Source: Erwinia aphidicola (lineage in GTDB: Bacteria; Pseudomonadota; Gammaproteobacteria; Enterobacterales; Enterobacteriaceae). Taken from it: DNA of 64,000 nt. This document shows positions 45,662-54,665 of the stretch, in pieces (the stretch's first letter is position 1; each line of letters opens with the position of its first letter). The translations under genes were made by a program, and so were the position numbers. The stretch spans positions 1-64,000 of the forward strand of contig NZ_JACXBP010000011.1 in the NCBI RefSeq assembly GCF_014773485.1. The letters run 5' to 3'. The notes under the pieces were generated by a model. The model made no database searches. It was given only the letters and a program-made list of their open reading frames with translations, and was not told the DNA's origin.

Positions 45662-46285
45662 CTATGGCGTACCGTTGCGGCCCCAGGTGGCATAGCCTTT
45701 GCGCGCCGTCAGCCGTTCGTAGTAGGCACGCACCGCAGGCAGCTCGGCGTGTTCGAGCGGGGTTTCATACCAGCGGTTGACCGACAGCCCAATGGGGATA
45801 TCAGCCAGCGAGAATGACTCCCCGGCAACATAGGCGCCGGTGCGCTCCAGCTGCTGGTTAAGGATGCCCATGGTGTACGACCAGCCTTTACAGGCGGCGG
45901 CCAGCAGGCGCGGGTCCTGATGCGCCGCAGAGTGGCGTACCAGCGACATAAATGCGTAGCGCCAGGCGGTATTCAGCTCGGTGGCCTGCCAGTCAATCCA
46001 CTGGTCAACGCGGGCGCGCTGCTGTGGATGCGTCGGGTAAAGCGCTTCGCCACCGTAGGCATTCGCCAGGTAGCGGATAATGGTGTTGGACTCCCACAGG
46101 ATAAAGTCTCCGTCCATCACCACCGGGATCAGCGCGTTAGGGTTAAGCGCCTTAAATTCGGCCTCCTGCGGCGACTTGAAGCCTTCGCCCCACTCTTCGC
46201 GGCGAAAACTGATACCCAGCTCGTCGCAAACCCACAGCACTTTTCTGACGTTAATCGATGAGGCACGTCCCAGTATTTTAAGCAT
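45662..46285 (-). CDS. glutathione S-transferase family protein
   Basis: Two-domain GST fold of 207 residues: thioredoxin-like domain (about 1-80, with the glutathione-contacting NALIPVVMDGD and ESNTIIRYLA) and a helical domain (about 88-200, with the FSLADIPIGL capping motif). The N-terminal catalytic position carries SSINVRKV, as in the GstB-like class. Conjugates or reduces small electrophiles; the natural substrate is unknown. Faces the divergent PhzF-like gene. Confidence 0.9.
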   Translation of the reverse strand: MLKILGRASSINVRKVLWVCDELGISFRREEWGEGFKSPQEAEFKALNPNALIPVVMDGDFILWESNTIIRYLANAYGGEALYPTHPQQRARVDQWIDWQATELNTAWRYAFMSLVRHSAAHQDPRLLAAACKGWSYTMGILNQQLERTGAYVAGESFSLADIPIGLSVNRWYETPLEHAELPAVRAYYERLTARKGYATWGRNGTP

Positions 46286-46396
46286 AAAATGGTCACTTTT
46301 TTAGCCAGCGTGCTTTATTAATACCATAATAACCGGCACTGACAACCGCCACCCGAATCGCAGACCCACGGTCTGAGAACTTGAACAGGTACAGTT

Positions 46397-47248
46397 ATGA
46401 CGCAATTACGCGCTTTTAAACAGGTTGATGTTTTTACTTCCTCTCCCTATAACGGCAACCCGCTGGCGGTGATCATGGAAGCCAGCGATCTCAGCGATGA
46501 GCAGATGCAAACCATCGCCCGCTGGACTCATCTCTCCGAAACCACCTTTGTTCTGCCGGCCACCGACCCGGCTGCCGACTACCGGGTGCGAATTTTTACC
46601 CCGGATTACGAACTGCCGTTTGCCGGGCACCCTACGCTGGGTACGGCTCACGCGCTGCTGGAAGCCGGCATCACGCTAAAAAATGCGGGTGAGATTGTGC
46701 AGCAGTGCGGGCTTGGGCGAGTGAAGGTAAAGATTAGCGACGACGGCGCGCTGGCCTTTGCCGCCCCGGAAGCCATTCTTACCCCGTTCAGCGATGCGCC
46801 CATCAGCAGCGCGCTGAACAGCGACAGCCTGGAGGAGCAGCTGCCGGTCACCATCGCCGATATGGGTATTCGCTGGCTGCTGGTGCCGATGACCTCAGCA
46901 GACGCGGTGCTGGCGATTAAACCGGATGCGGTGGAGCTTGCCCGCCTGATAAAAAAGGCGCGGGTCAATGGCGTGATGCCGTTTGGCCCCATTCAGGGAG
47001 CAGGAGAGCAGTATGAAGTGCGCGGCCTGCTGATTGAACAGGGTGCAGTGACGGAAGATCCGGTTACCGGCAGCGCCAACGCCTGCCTTGCCCGCTATTT
47101 CCAGCAGCGCGGCGTGGAGCTGGACTACCGCGTGCGTCAGGGGACGGCGATGCAGCGTGCTGGCCGCCTGAGCGTCAGCTACGGCGCCGACGGCATCTGG
47201 ATTGGTGGCCAGACCGTCACGGTGATTGATGGCACCATCCGCATATAA
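46397..47248 (+). CDS. PhzF family isomerase-like protein
   Basis: Protein of 283 residues with the diaminopimelate-epimerase-like double fold of the PhzF family. The conserved catalytic Glu is Glu48 in HLSETTFVLP; the signature PFAGHPTLGTAH and the second-half motif TEDPVTGSANACLARY are present. PhzF itself makes phenazine precursors, but no phenazine genes are nearby, and most family members (such as E. coli YddE) have unknown substrates. Followed by two tandem repeat copies. Confidence 0.92.
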   Translation: MTQLRAFKQVDVFTSSPYNGNPLAVIMEASDLSDEQMQTIARWTHLSETTFVLPATDPAADYRVRIFTPDYELPFAGHPTLGTAHALLEAGITLKNAGEIVQQCGLGRVKVKISDDGALAFAAPEAILTPFSDAPISSALNSDSLEEQLPVTIADMGIRWLLVPMTSADAVLAIKPDAVELARLIKKARVNGVMPFGPIQGAGEQYEVRGLLIEQGAVTEDPVTGSANACLARYFQQRGVELDYRVRQGTAMQRAGRLSVSYGADGIWIGGQTVTVIDGTIRI

Positions 47249-47263
47249 CGGAACGACCAGTGC

Positions 47264-47375
47264 ATCACTGCACACCCCGTAGTGGCTGACCCTCTTTTTC
47301 GGTCAGCCCGTTTAGCAGAGCGATACGTCTATCACTGCACACCCAGTAGTGGCTGACCCTCTTTTTCGGTCAGCC
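47264..47375. repeat. two near-identical 45-bp repeats carrying REP-like hairpins
   Basis: A 45-bp sequence starting ATCACTGCACACCC occurs at 47264-47308 and again at 47331-47375 (period 67 bp) with one mismatch (C or A just before GTAG). Each copy holds GTAG then TGGCTGACC-CTCTTTTTC-GGTCAGCC, a GTAG-REP whose stem matches the one at 63765-63789. The 22 bp between copies are unrelated. They lie in the convergent gap before the SDR gene. Confidence 0.88.
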
Positions 47376-47409
47376 AGATGGCGTTTCGCTCAGCCAGCCA
47401 TTTCAGCAA

Positions 47410-48168
47410 TTACAGGTACATCCCGCCCGACGCTTCAATACGCTGGCCGTTTATCCAGCGGCACTCTTCGCTGAACAGCGCGGCAACGGCATAACCGATA
47501 TCATCCGGCAGCCCGGCGCGGCCCAGTGCGGTTTGCGAGGCGATCAAGGCGTTAATCTCCGCGTTATCCCGTACCCGGCCGCCGCCGAAGTCGGTTTCAA
47601 TCGCTCCCGGTGCCAGCACATTAACGGCAATGCTGCGTGCACCCAGCTCTTTTGCCTGGTAGCGCGTCAGCACCTCAATCGCCCCTTTCACCGCCGCATA
47701 AGCAGCGGATCCCGGATGGGTAAAGCGCGCCAGGCCGCTCGACACATTGAGAATGCGCCCGCCGTCGGCGATCAGCGGCAGCAGCTTCTGCGTCAGGAAG
47801 AACGGCCCTTTAAAATGGATATCCACCAGCTGGTCAAACTGCTGTTCCGTGGTGTCGACAAACGGCTGGTAGAGCGCGGTTCCGGCATTGTTTAATAAAT
47901 AATCAAAATTTTTACGCTGCCACACCGTTGCCAGCTGTTTTTCCACTTCTGCTGCAAAAGTTACGAACGTCGCGCTGTCGCCCACGTCCAGCGGCAGCGC
48001 CACCGCACGCGCTCCCAGCGCGCTGATACGCTCAACAACCCCCTGCGCCTCCTGCTGCTGGTTGCGATACGTCAGAATGATATCAACACCTTTTTCCGCC
48101 AGTTTCAGCGCCGCATTTTGGCCTAAACCGCGGCTACCGCCGGTGATCAATGCAATTTTATGGCTCAT
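47410..48168 (-). CDS. short-chain dehydrogenase/reductase
   Basis: Classical SDR of 252 residues: nucleotide loop TGGSRGLGQ, structural NNAG, catalytic Ser in NVSSGL and the YxxxK dyad in SAAYAAVKG, then NVLAPGAIETDF. The Tyr and following Arg-rich first turn (TYRNQQQ) suggest NADPH preference. The substrate is unknown. The start at 48168 (MSHKIALITGG) has a GGAGAAG Shine-Dalgarno; ten upstream in-frame residues are unlikely. Divergent from a LysR-type regulator that probably controls it. Confidence 0.92.
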   Translation of the reverse strand: MSHKIALITGGSRGLGQNAALKLAEKGVDIILTYRNQQQEAQGVVERISALGARAVALPLDVGDSATFVTFAAEVEKQLATVWQRKNFDYLLNNAGTALYQPFVDTTEQQFDQLVDIHFKGPFFLTQKLLPLIADGGRILNVSSGLARFTHPGSAAYAAVKGAIEVLTRYQAKELGARSIAVNVLAPGAIETDFGGGRVRDNAEINALIASQTALGRAGLPDDIGYAVAALFSEECRWINGQRIEASGGMYL

Positions 48169-48283
48169 TTTCTTCTCCAGGGAGTTGGCTGTGGACAAAA
48201 AAGAGGATATTACCTGCTGGCTGATCTATAAATGTCCTGAGATACGCTTCACTGTTCCATTACTAACAACAATGAGCGCCACA

Positions 48284-49183
48284 ATGGATAAAATTCACGC
48301 AATGCAGGTGTTTGTCAGAGTCGCAGAGATGCAGAGTTTTACCCGCGCTGCCGACAGCCTGGGCTTGCCGAAAGGCAGCCTGTCGCGCCAGATCCAAGCG
48401 CTGGAAAACAGCCTCGGTTCACGCCTGCTGCACCGCACCACGCGCCGGGTGCAGCTGACGCAGGATGGCCAGGTCTATTTCGAGCGCTGTCGCGACGTGC
48501 TGGCAACGCTGGAGGAGATGGATTCACTGTTTCAGCACGATCCAGCGACTCTGAGCGGCCGCCTGCGCGTGGATATGCCGGTCAGCCTTGCCAGTAATTA
48601 CCTGATCCCACTGCTGCCTGAGTTTTTGCAGCACTATCCGGGCATTGAGCTGGAGCTGAGCAGCAGCGACCGCCGGGTGGATGTGATCCGTGAGGGATTT
48701 GACTGCGTGGTGCGCGTCGGGACGCTGGAGGACTCCGGCCTGATAGCGCGCCAGCTGGGGCATCTGCCGCTGATTAACTGCGCCAGCCCGGATTACCTGG
48801 CACGTTTCGGCACGCCAAATACGCTGGAGGCGCTATCCCAACACGCCATGGTGCACTACAGTCAACAGCTGGGCGGCCAGCCGGAAGGATTTGAGTATTT
48901 CGATGGCAAAACCGCCAGGCTGATTAAGACCGGCGGGGTGATCACCGTTAACAGCACCGAAACCTACCGTTCGGCCTGCATTGCCGGGCTGGGGATCATT
49001 CAGGTGCCGCGCGTGGGGGTGACTCAGGCGCTGAAGGAGAAAAAGCTGGTCGAAATCCTGCCGTATTTTCCGGCAAGGCCAATGCCGCTGTCGCTGCTTT
49101 ACCCGCATCGCCGCAACCTGGCGCGCCGCGTACAGGTTTTCATTGAATGGCTTAGCCAGGTCCTGAAACGCTACGTTGCCTGA
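48284..49183 (+). CDS. LysR-family transcription regulator
   Basis: Regulator of 299 residues: N-terminal helix-turn-helix (about 4-62, FTRAADSLGLPKGSLSRQIQALE) and a type-2 periplasmic-binding-like effector domain (about 90-295). It belongs to the large AaeR/DmlR-like group of LysR proteins. The start at 48284 (MDKIHAMQVFV) is the usual family opening; an ATG 12 bp upstream is also possible, and neither has a strong Shine-Dalgarno. Divergent from the SDR gene across 115 bp, the standard layout of a LysR target. Confidence 0.9.
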   Translation: MDKIHAMQVFVRVAEMQSFTRAADSLGLPKGSLSRQIQALENSLGSRLLHRTTRRVQLTQDGQVYFERCRDVLATLEEMDSLFQHDPATLSGRLRVDMPVSLASNYLIPLLPEFLQHYPGIELELSSSDRRVDVIREGFDCVVRVGTLEDSGLIARQLGHLPLINCASPDYLARFGTPNTLEALSQHAMVHYSQQLGGQPEGFEYFDGKTARLIKTGGVITVNSTETYRSACIAGLGIIQVPRVGVTQALKEKKLVEILPYFPARPMPLSLLYPHRRNLARRVQVFIEWLSQVLKRYVA

Positions 49184-49236
49184 TCAACAGGCTATAATTC
49201 ACCACGTCAGTTCATTAAAAGGATAGAGAAGAAGTT

Positions 49237-50250
49237 ATGACGGATAATCAACAACGCGATCCCCGGAAGCCAGAGCAGCCTGCACAAAAGCCGCTGATCA
49301 ACATTAAAACCGGCAATCACACGGTCGATAAATCCATTTCCCACGTTTCAAGACTGGTTAGCTGGTTCCAGGCTATTCCGGCGGTGGCGCACTTCATTCG
49401 CGCCGGTGAGCGCTTTAACGATCGTCTCGGCAGTCAGTTTGGCGCGGCAATCACCTATTTTTCCTTTCTCTCGCTAATCCCGATCCTGATGGTGTCATTT
49501 GCCGCCGTCGGTTTCGTGCTGGCCTCAAACCCGGATCTGCTGACCGGGCTGATCAACAAGATCGTCGGCAGCATCAGCGATCCCGCGCTGGCCGCCACGC
49601 TGAAAAGTACCGTTAATACCGCAATTCAGCAGCGCACCACCGTCGGGCTGACGGGTTTACTGGTGGCGCTCTACTCCGGGATTAGCTGGATGGGCAATCT
49701 GCGTGAAGCGATCCGCGCGCAGTCGCGTGACGTCTGGGAACGTACGCCACAGGATCAGGAGAAAATCTGGTTTAAATATACCCGTGACTTTATCTCGCTG
49801 ACCGGGCTGGTTTTTGCGCTGATTATCACGCTGTCGCTGACCTCAATTGCCGGTTCAGCGCAGGCGTCGATTGTGCGGGCGCTGGGGCTGGAAGGTATCG
49901 AGTGGCTGCGTCCGGCGATGACGCTGATCGCCCTGTCGATCTCTATCTTCGCCAACTATCTGCTGTTTCTGTGGATTTTCTGGATACTGCCGCGCCATAA
50001 GCCGCGTAAAAAAGCGCTGTTTCGCGGCACGCTGCTGGCTGCGATCGGGTTTGAGGTGATTAAATTCATTATGACCCTGACGCTGCCGAAGCTGGCATCC
50101 TCACCTTCCGGTGCGGCGTTCGGTTCGGTGCTGGGGCTGATGGCGTTCTTCTATTTCTTTGCACGCCTGACGCTGTTCTGCGCCGCGTGGATTGCCACCG
50201 CGCAGTATAAAAATGACCCGGAACCGGAGCAGAATAAACGGGTAGCCTGA
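49237..50250 (+). CDS. yhjD: YhjD inner-membrane protein (YihY/BrkB family)
   Basis: Inner-membrane protein of 337 residues with about six transmembrane segments. It aligns with E. coli YhjD (337 aa): shared segments include ERFNDRLGSQFGAAITYFSF, RAQSRDVWERTPQDQEK, WILPRHKPRKKALFRGT and GSVLGLMAFFYFFARLTLFC. YhjD has been linked genetically to bypass of Kdo-less lipid A lethality (a proposed lipid transporter), but its activity is not established. The E. coli gene is at another locus, so this is part of the accessory block. Confidence 0.93.
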   Translation: MTDNQQRDPRKPEQPAQKPLINIKTGNHTVDKSISHVSRLVSWFQAIPAVAHFIRAGERFNDRLGSQFGAAITYFSFLSLIPILMVSFAAVGFVLASNPDLLTGLINKIVGSISDPALAATLKSTVNTAIQQRTTVGLTGLLVALYSGISWMGNLREAIRAQSRDVWERTPQDQEKIWFKYTRDFISLTGLVFALIITLSLTSIAGSAQASIVRALGLEGIEWLRPAMTLIALSISIFANYLLFLWIFWILPRHKPRKKALFRGTLLAAIGFEVIKFIMTLTLPKLASSPSGAAFGSVLGLMAFFYFFARLTLFCAAWIATAQYKNDPEPEQNKRVA

Positions 50251-50265
50251 ATCGGAGCAGATAGC

Positions 50266-50363
50266 GGGTCGACCGCAAAAAGGTCGACCCTTGAAGTATC
50301 CCCACATAAATTGATGTGAATATTGACGTCATTTCTGGGGATCCCTCAGCGGTCCCCACCTAC
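50266..50363. repeat. two REP-like palindromes between yhjD and cdh
   Basis: First GGGTCGACC-GCAAAAA-GGTCGACCC (50266-50290). About 45 bp later TGGGGA/TCCCCA around CCTCAGCGG-like loop, followed by CTAC (50336-50363). They face convergent genes; the wide spacing and missing GTAG on the first unit suggest decay. Confidence 0.72.
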
Positions 50364-50379
50364 AGAAAACCGCCAGAAG

Positions 50380-51135
50380 TTATTTCAATATCGCGCAGCT
50401 GTGATCCTGCAACTCTTCGGCAGAAGCGCGATTCAGCAGCAGCAGATTGCGCTTGACCACCATCAGCACCCTCTTACCATCGCCCAGTGCGGCAATCGCT
50501 ACACCGTAGCTACCCATCTCTTCCCGGGCGCCAGGCAGCTCATTGGCAATGCGGATAAACGGGCTGGTGCGCTTAAACTCATCGCGGGTGATGATGCGCA
50601 GCTGGTACTGATGCTCCCCAAGCTGCTGGCTCTGCCACTGGGCGGTCAGCGTTTTACCCAGCGCGTCCAGCCGCTGCCGGATATCCGGGCGCAGGCAGGA
50701 GATGTGAATATGCAGCTGGTTCTGCGTGCGGCCCCAGCGTGAGTTGACCGTCAGCGCATAATTGCGGTCATCAATTATTGCGCCGCGCTTCTCCTCCATA
50801 AAATGCCGCGCCCGCCAGGCCTCGGCAAAATAGTTTGGCGTGGCGGGATTCAGTAATTTCTGGCTCTCTATCCCACTCACTTTCGCCACCGGTATCAGCA
50901 AAAATTGCAGCGGGCCGTTGCGGTCTTTCAGCACCACATAGCCGTCCTGAATATTCACCTGTCGGCAGGGAGCCGGGTTATTTTTTTGTTCCTGACCAGG
51001 GACACACTGCTGGCTGACGATTTTCCATAACGCATCCGAATTTTTATGAAAATTCAGCGCCATAGAAGCACATCCGACGGTTACCAGTACCCCTAAAGCC
51101 ACCAGCATAATTACAAGCCGCCTTCGTCCCGACAT
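50380..51135 (-). CDS. cdh: CDP-diacylglycerol pyrophosphatase Cdh
   Basis: Membrane-anchored enzyme hydrolysing CDP-diacylglycerol to phosphatidate and CMP. It has 251 residues as in E. coli: an N-terminal membrane anchor (about 6-27) and a HIT-like domain with the catalytic HIHISC motif preceded by RTQNQLH; the C-terminal NRASAEELQDHSC is also shared. The start is taken at 51135 (MSGRRRLVIM); a 7-residue longer start is possible. In E. coli cdh is next to tpiA; here 10.9 kb of accessory genes separate them. Confidence 0.93.
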   Translation of the reverse strand: MSGRRRLVIMLVALGVLVTVGCASMALNFHKNSDALWKIVSQQCVPGQEQKNNPAPCRQVNIQDGYVVLKDRNGPLQFLLIPVAKVSGIESQKLLNPATPNYFAEAWRARHFMEEKRGAIIDDRNYALTVNSRWGRTQNQLHIHISCLRPDIRQRLDALGKTLTAQWQSQQLGEHQYQLRIITRDEFKRTSPFIRIANELPGAREEMGSYGVAIAALGDGKRVLMVVKRNLLLLNRASAEELQDHSCAILK

Positions 51136-51266
51136 CTCTCTCACACCTCTGACCACTCATCGCTCACAATGTATTCTAAGCGGGGCAGGAAATCATGCGA
51201 ATTTAATTGTAGAGCGCCGGTTAACTGAAATTATTTAATACCGTTTATGCCGTAAAACAAATAGAG

Positions 51267-51294
51267 AAAAAAAAGGGCCGACAATGTCGGCCCT
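51267..51294 (-). terminator. sbp terminator
   Basis: On the minus strand AGGGCCGACA-T-TGTCGGCCCT followed by a run of eight T. Lies 22 bp after the sbp stop codon. Confidence 0.93.
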
Positions 51295-51316
51295 CGTGGA
51301 ATCGCGGTAATTACGC

Positions 51317-52306
51317 TTAGCGCTTCATCACCTGGTCATATGTCCCACCTTCAACAAAGTGGGTCTTCTGTGCCTGCGTCCAGCCACCAAACTTATTATC
51401 AATGGTAAACAGTTTCACCGGCTGGAAGGTGCTGGCATATTTCTTCGCCACGGCGGCATCGCGCGGACGGTAGAAGTTCTGCGCGGCGATATCCTGGCCT
51501 TCCGTGGAGTAGAGGTACTTCAGATATTCATCGGCCACTTTACGCGTATCGCGCTCATCCACCACTTTGTCGACCACGGAAACGGTCGGCTCGGCGAGGA
51601 TCGATTCGCTTGGCGTGACAATTTCAAACTGGTCTTTGCCAAGCTTATTGACGGCCAGATAGGCTTCGTTTTCCCACGCAATCAGCACATCGCCAATGCC
51701 GCGCTCCACGAAAGTATTCGTCGCGCCGCGCGCGCCGGAATCCTGAACTTCTACGTTTTTAAACAGCGCCTTGACGTAATCCTGTGCTTTTGCCTGGTCG
51801 CCTTTGTTCTGATCCAGCGCCCAGCCCCAGGCCGCCAGATAGTTCCAGCGCGCACCGCCGGACGTTTTCGGGTTCGGGGTGATCACCGACACGCCAGGTT
51901 TGATTAAATCTGGCCAGTCGTGAATTTGTTTTGGGTTACCTTTGCGCACCAGGAAAACAATGGTGGAAGTGTAAGGCGCGGAGTTATCCGGCAGGCGTTT
52001 GATCCAGTTTTTATCAATGCGGCCGCGTTCGGCAATGGCATCCACGTCGGAGGCCAGCGCCAGCGTCACCACATCGGCCTTAATCCCGTTGATGACCGAG
52101 GTCGCCTGCTTACCTGAACCGCCGTGCGACTGGCGGATCACCACATTATCGCCGGTTTCCTGCTTGTAGTGCGCGCTAAAGGCTTTGTTGTACTGCTCGT
52201 AAAGCTCACGGGTCGGATCGTACGACACATTCAGCAGCTGAATATCCTTCGCCAGCACGCTGGTTGAGGCCAGTAACAGGGTAATTCCCACACTCCACTT
52301 ATTCAT
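51317..52306 (-). CDS. sbp: periplasmic sulfate-binding protein Sbp
   Basis: Binds sulfate (and thiosulfate) in the periplasm for the CysTWA ABC importer. It has 329 residues like E. coli Sbp, with a signal peptide of about 19 residues (ending SVLA-KDI). Sulfate-contacting segments are GGSGKQATSVINGI and NPKTSGGARWNYLAAWG. The start at 52306 (MNKWSVGI) is the conserved one with GGGAG upstream. Control by CysB is expected from E. coli; no CysB site was assigned. Confidence 0.97.
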   Translation of the reverse strand: MNKWSVGITLLLASTSVLAKDIQLLNVSYDPTRELYEQYNKAFSAHYKQETGDNVVIRQSHGGSGKQATSVINGIKADVVTLALASDVDAIAERGRIDKNWIKRLPDNSAPYTSTIVFLVRKGNPKQIHDWPDLIKPGVSVITPNPKTSGGARWNYLAAWGWALDQNKGDQAKAQDYVKALFKNVEVQDSGARGATNTFVERGIGDVLIAWENEAYLAVNKLGKDQFEIVTPSESILAEPTVSVVDKVVDERDTRKVADEYLKYLYSTEGQDIAAQNFYRPRDAAVAKKYASTFQPVKLFTIDNKFGGWTQAQKTHFVEGGTYDQVMKR

Positions 52307-52416
52307 TGCACGCACTCCCAAAGGTTTTTATCTGCGTGAAGCGTGACACAAAGCGAAGTATGTATTAAAGAATTAAAAATTAGCTGTAATAACTTTATGG
52401 AATAACGCTACGCATA

Positions 52417-52440
52417 AGAAAGGCGCTGACCTGCAGCGCC
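52417..52440 (-). terminator. pfkA terminator
   Basis: On the minus strand GGCGCTG-CAGGT-CAGCGCC followed by TTTCTT, about 20 bp after pfkA. Confidence 0.82.
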
Positions 52441-52459
52441 CTGCTTTGATACGGAAAAA

Positions 52460-53422
52460 TCAGTAAAGCTTCTTGGCGGTTTCCAGCCAGTCGCCTTTAA
52501 ACGGACGCTTCATATTCTCAATCGCATCGATAATGTCGTGATGCACCATCTTCTCATTCTGAATACCGACACAGCGGCCACCGTAGCCCTGCAGCAGCAG
52601 CTCGATAGAGTAAGCGCCCATGCGGGAAGCCAGAATGCGGTCATAGGCAACCGGCGCACCGCCGCGCTGAATGTGGCCCAGCACCGTGGCACGGGTTTCG
52701 CGCTTGGTCTCTTCTTCGATATATTTCGCCAGTTCGTCGATATCGCAGATGTGCTCGGTAATCGCGACGATAGCGTGTTTTTTACCTTTAGCGATACCCG
52801 CTTTAATTTCGCTCACCAGCTCTTCACGGGTGTACGGATATTCCGGCAGCACGATGAACTCACAGCCACCGGCAATCGCCGCCGCCAGCGTCAGGTCACC
52901 ACAGTAGCGGCCCATAACTTCAACGATAGAGATACGCTGGTGTGATGAAGAGGTATCGCGCAGGCGGTCAATCGCTTCGACCACGGTTTCCAGCGCGGTA
53001 AAGTAACCGATGGTGTAGTCGGTACCGGCCACGTCATTGTCGATGGTGCCCGGCAGACCGATGCACGGGAAGCCCATCTCTGTCAGGCGCTTGGCACCCA
53101 TGTAGGAGCCATCGCCGCCGATTACCACCAGCGCATCAATACCGCGCTTTTTCATGTTCTCAATTGCTACGGTACGCACGTCTTCATTACGGAATTCCGG
53201 GAAGCGTGCAGAGCCGAGGAAAGTGCCGCCGCGGTTGATCATATCGGACACGCTGTAGCGGTCGAGATTGATCATACGGTCTTCATACAAGCCCAGATAG
53301 CCGTCATAAATGCCACAAACTTCCAGTCCTTCACTGAGCGCGGCGCGAACCACACCGCGGATTGCAGCGTTCATCCCTGGGGCGTCACCGCCGCTTGTCA
53401 GTACACCGATTTTCTTAATCAT
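52460..53422 (-). CDS. pfkA: 6-phosphofructokinase I PfkA
   Basis: ATP-dependent phosphorylation of fructose 6-phosphate, the committed step of glycolysis; allosteric homotetramer activated by ADP and inhibited by PEP. It has 320 residues as in E. coli. ATP loop GVLTSGGDAPGMNAA, GGDGSYMGAK and the catalytic TIDNDVAGTDYTIGY are visible. The start at 53422 (MIKKIGVLTS) lies behind AGAGGTT; the 28-residue upstream extension is in frame but nonconserved. It sits between fieF and sbp as in E. coli. Confidence 0.98.
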   Translation of the reverse strand: MIKKIGVLTSGGDAPGMNAAIRGVVRAALSEGLEVCGIYDGYLGLYEDRMINLDRYSVSDMINRGGTFLGSARFPEFRNEDVRTVAIENMKKRGIDALVVIGGDGSYMGAKRLTEMGFPCIGLPGTIDNDVAGTDYTIGYFTALETVVEAIDRLRDTSSSHQRISIVEVMGRYCGDLTLAAAIAGGCEFIVLPEYPYTREELVSEIKAGIAKGKKHAIVAITEHICDIDELAKYIEEETKRETRATVLGHIQRGGAPVAYDRILASRMGAYSIELLLQGYGGRCVGIQNEKMVHHDIIDAIENMKRPFKGDWLETAKKLY

Positions 53423-53632
53423 GACAACCTCTGAACTTGTAGATGCAAATGTTAAATTCTGGACGCCGGAGCATAACGACGTACGCGAGCGAGATAAGCG
53501 ACTCAATTAATGGCAATAGTATATCAAACCCTGCCAGCTGAATTGATTCAGGTCAGGCAACATTCGGCTATTTTTTTTGCGTTACATCACGTTTTACGCA
53601 GTGCAGGCAGCAACTATTTCATTTAAAAAGTT

Positions 53633-54535
53633 TTATAGCTGAAAACTTCCCTGACGCCCTTCGGGCACCACGGAGCAGGGATCCTGATGAATAATCACGT
53701 CAGAACCTGGAAATTTTTGTAAAATCGCCTGTTCAACCTGTTCGGCTACCTGATGAGCCTGGTACAGTGGCAGGTGATCGTCCATTTCCAAATGCAGCTG
53801 AATAAAACGGGTGGGGCCAGACTGACGGGTGCGGATATCGTGGGCGCCCTGCACGCCAGGCCACGCGGCAACAATATCAATAATCGCCTGATGCTCTTCC
53901 TCGGGCAGCGCGCGATCGAGCAGCGCCTGCACGGCTTCATAACCCATGCGCAGAGCACTATACAAAATCCACACGCCAATCCCTAACGCAAAGAGCGCAT
54001 CGGCGCGGTGGAAGCCGTACCAGCTCAATCCCAACGCCAGCAGGATCGCGCCATTCATCACTACGTCAGACTGGTAGTGCAGCATATCGGCACGGATCGC
54101 CTGGCTGCGGGTACGCCGCACCACCCAGCGCTGGAAAGTGACCAGCACCAGCGTCGAAAACAGGGCAATAAGCGTCACAATGATGCCGATAATCGGGGCT
54201 TTCATCGGTTCAGGAGAAGCGAGATGTTGCAGACCGGTGAGAAAAAGGAACAGGGCAGAACCGGAGATAAACATGCTTTGCGCCAGCGCCGCGAGAGATT
54301 CGGCTTTGCCGTGCCCGAAGGTATGCTCCGCATCGGCAGGCTGGAGCGAGTAGCGCACCACCAGCAGATTGGTGAGCGAAGCGGCGATATCCACCAGCGA
54401 GTCCACCAGCGCGGCCAATAAGCTGACCGATCCTGTGTACCACCAGGCAAAGATTTTAATCAGCAGCAGTAGCGAAGCCAACGCTGTGGCTGCCAGCGCC
54501 GCCGAGTTAACTAAGCGCGCATAGTTTGCATTCAT
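53633..54535 (-). CDS. fieF: zinc/iron cation-diffusion facilitator FieF (YiiP)
   Basis: Proton-driven inner-membrane exporter of Zn2+ (and other divalent metals); homodimer with six transmembrane helices and a cytoplasmic ferredoxin-like domain. It has 300 residues like E. coli YiiP. The transport-site tetrad is complete: Asp45 and Asp49 (LVDSLVD), His153 and Asp157 (HYQSD). The C-terminal half keeps PGVQGAHDIRTRQSG and the HQDPCS end. Just downstream of the cpxP transcription terminator on the same strand. Confidence 0.97.
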   Translation of the reverse strand: MNANYARLVNSAALAATALASLLLLIKIFAWWYTGSVSLLAALVDSLVDIAASLTNLLVVRYSLQPADAEHTFGHGKAESLAALAQSMFISGSALFLFLTGLQHLASPEPMKAPIIGIIVTLIALFSTLVLVTFQRWVVRRTRSQAIRADMLHYQSDVVMNGAILLALGLSWYGFHRADALFALGIGVWILYSALRMGYEAVQALLDRALPEEEHQAIIDIVAAWPGVQGAHDIRTRQSGPTRFIQLHLEMDDHLPLYQAHQVAEQVEQAILQKFPGSDVIIHQDPCSVVPEGRQGSFQL

Positions 54536-54585
54536 AGCGTTTACCCACCCGATTCAGTGCCTTTGAGTATACTGGTTTTCGGGCA

Positions 54586-54646
54586 AAAAAAACCCCCACC
54601 ATCATGGTGGGGGAAGACAGGGATATTGTCTATGGCAAGGAAAAAC
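54586..54646 (-). ncRNA. cpxQ: CpxQ small RNA from the cpxP 3'UTR
   Basis: The minus strand after cpxP reads TTTTTCCTTGCCATAGACAA, then TATCCCTGTCTT, then the terminator hairpin CCCCCACC-ATCAT-GGTGGGGG with eight T. This closely follows E. coli CpxQ as I recall it (TTTTCCTTGCCATAGACA..., CCCTGTCTTCCCCCAC...). In E. coli RNase E cuts CpxQ from the cpxP mRNA, and with Hfq it represses envelope-protein mRNAs through the two conserved seed regions. The hairpin (54594-54614) also terminates cpxP. The exact 5' end is inferred from the match. Confidence 0.88.
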
Positions 54647-54665
54647 AGGGATACTATGTTACTGG

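Noticed and set aside
46397..47248. PhzF-like gene as part of a phenazine cluster
   Set aside because: No other phz genes adjacent; the family is widespread with other or unknown roles.
47264..47375. Tandem repeats considered as a mini CRISPR array
   Set aside because: Only two copies, 22-bp spacer, hairpins of the REP type and no cas genes nearby.
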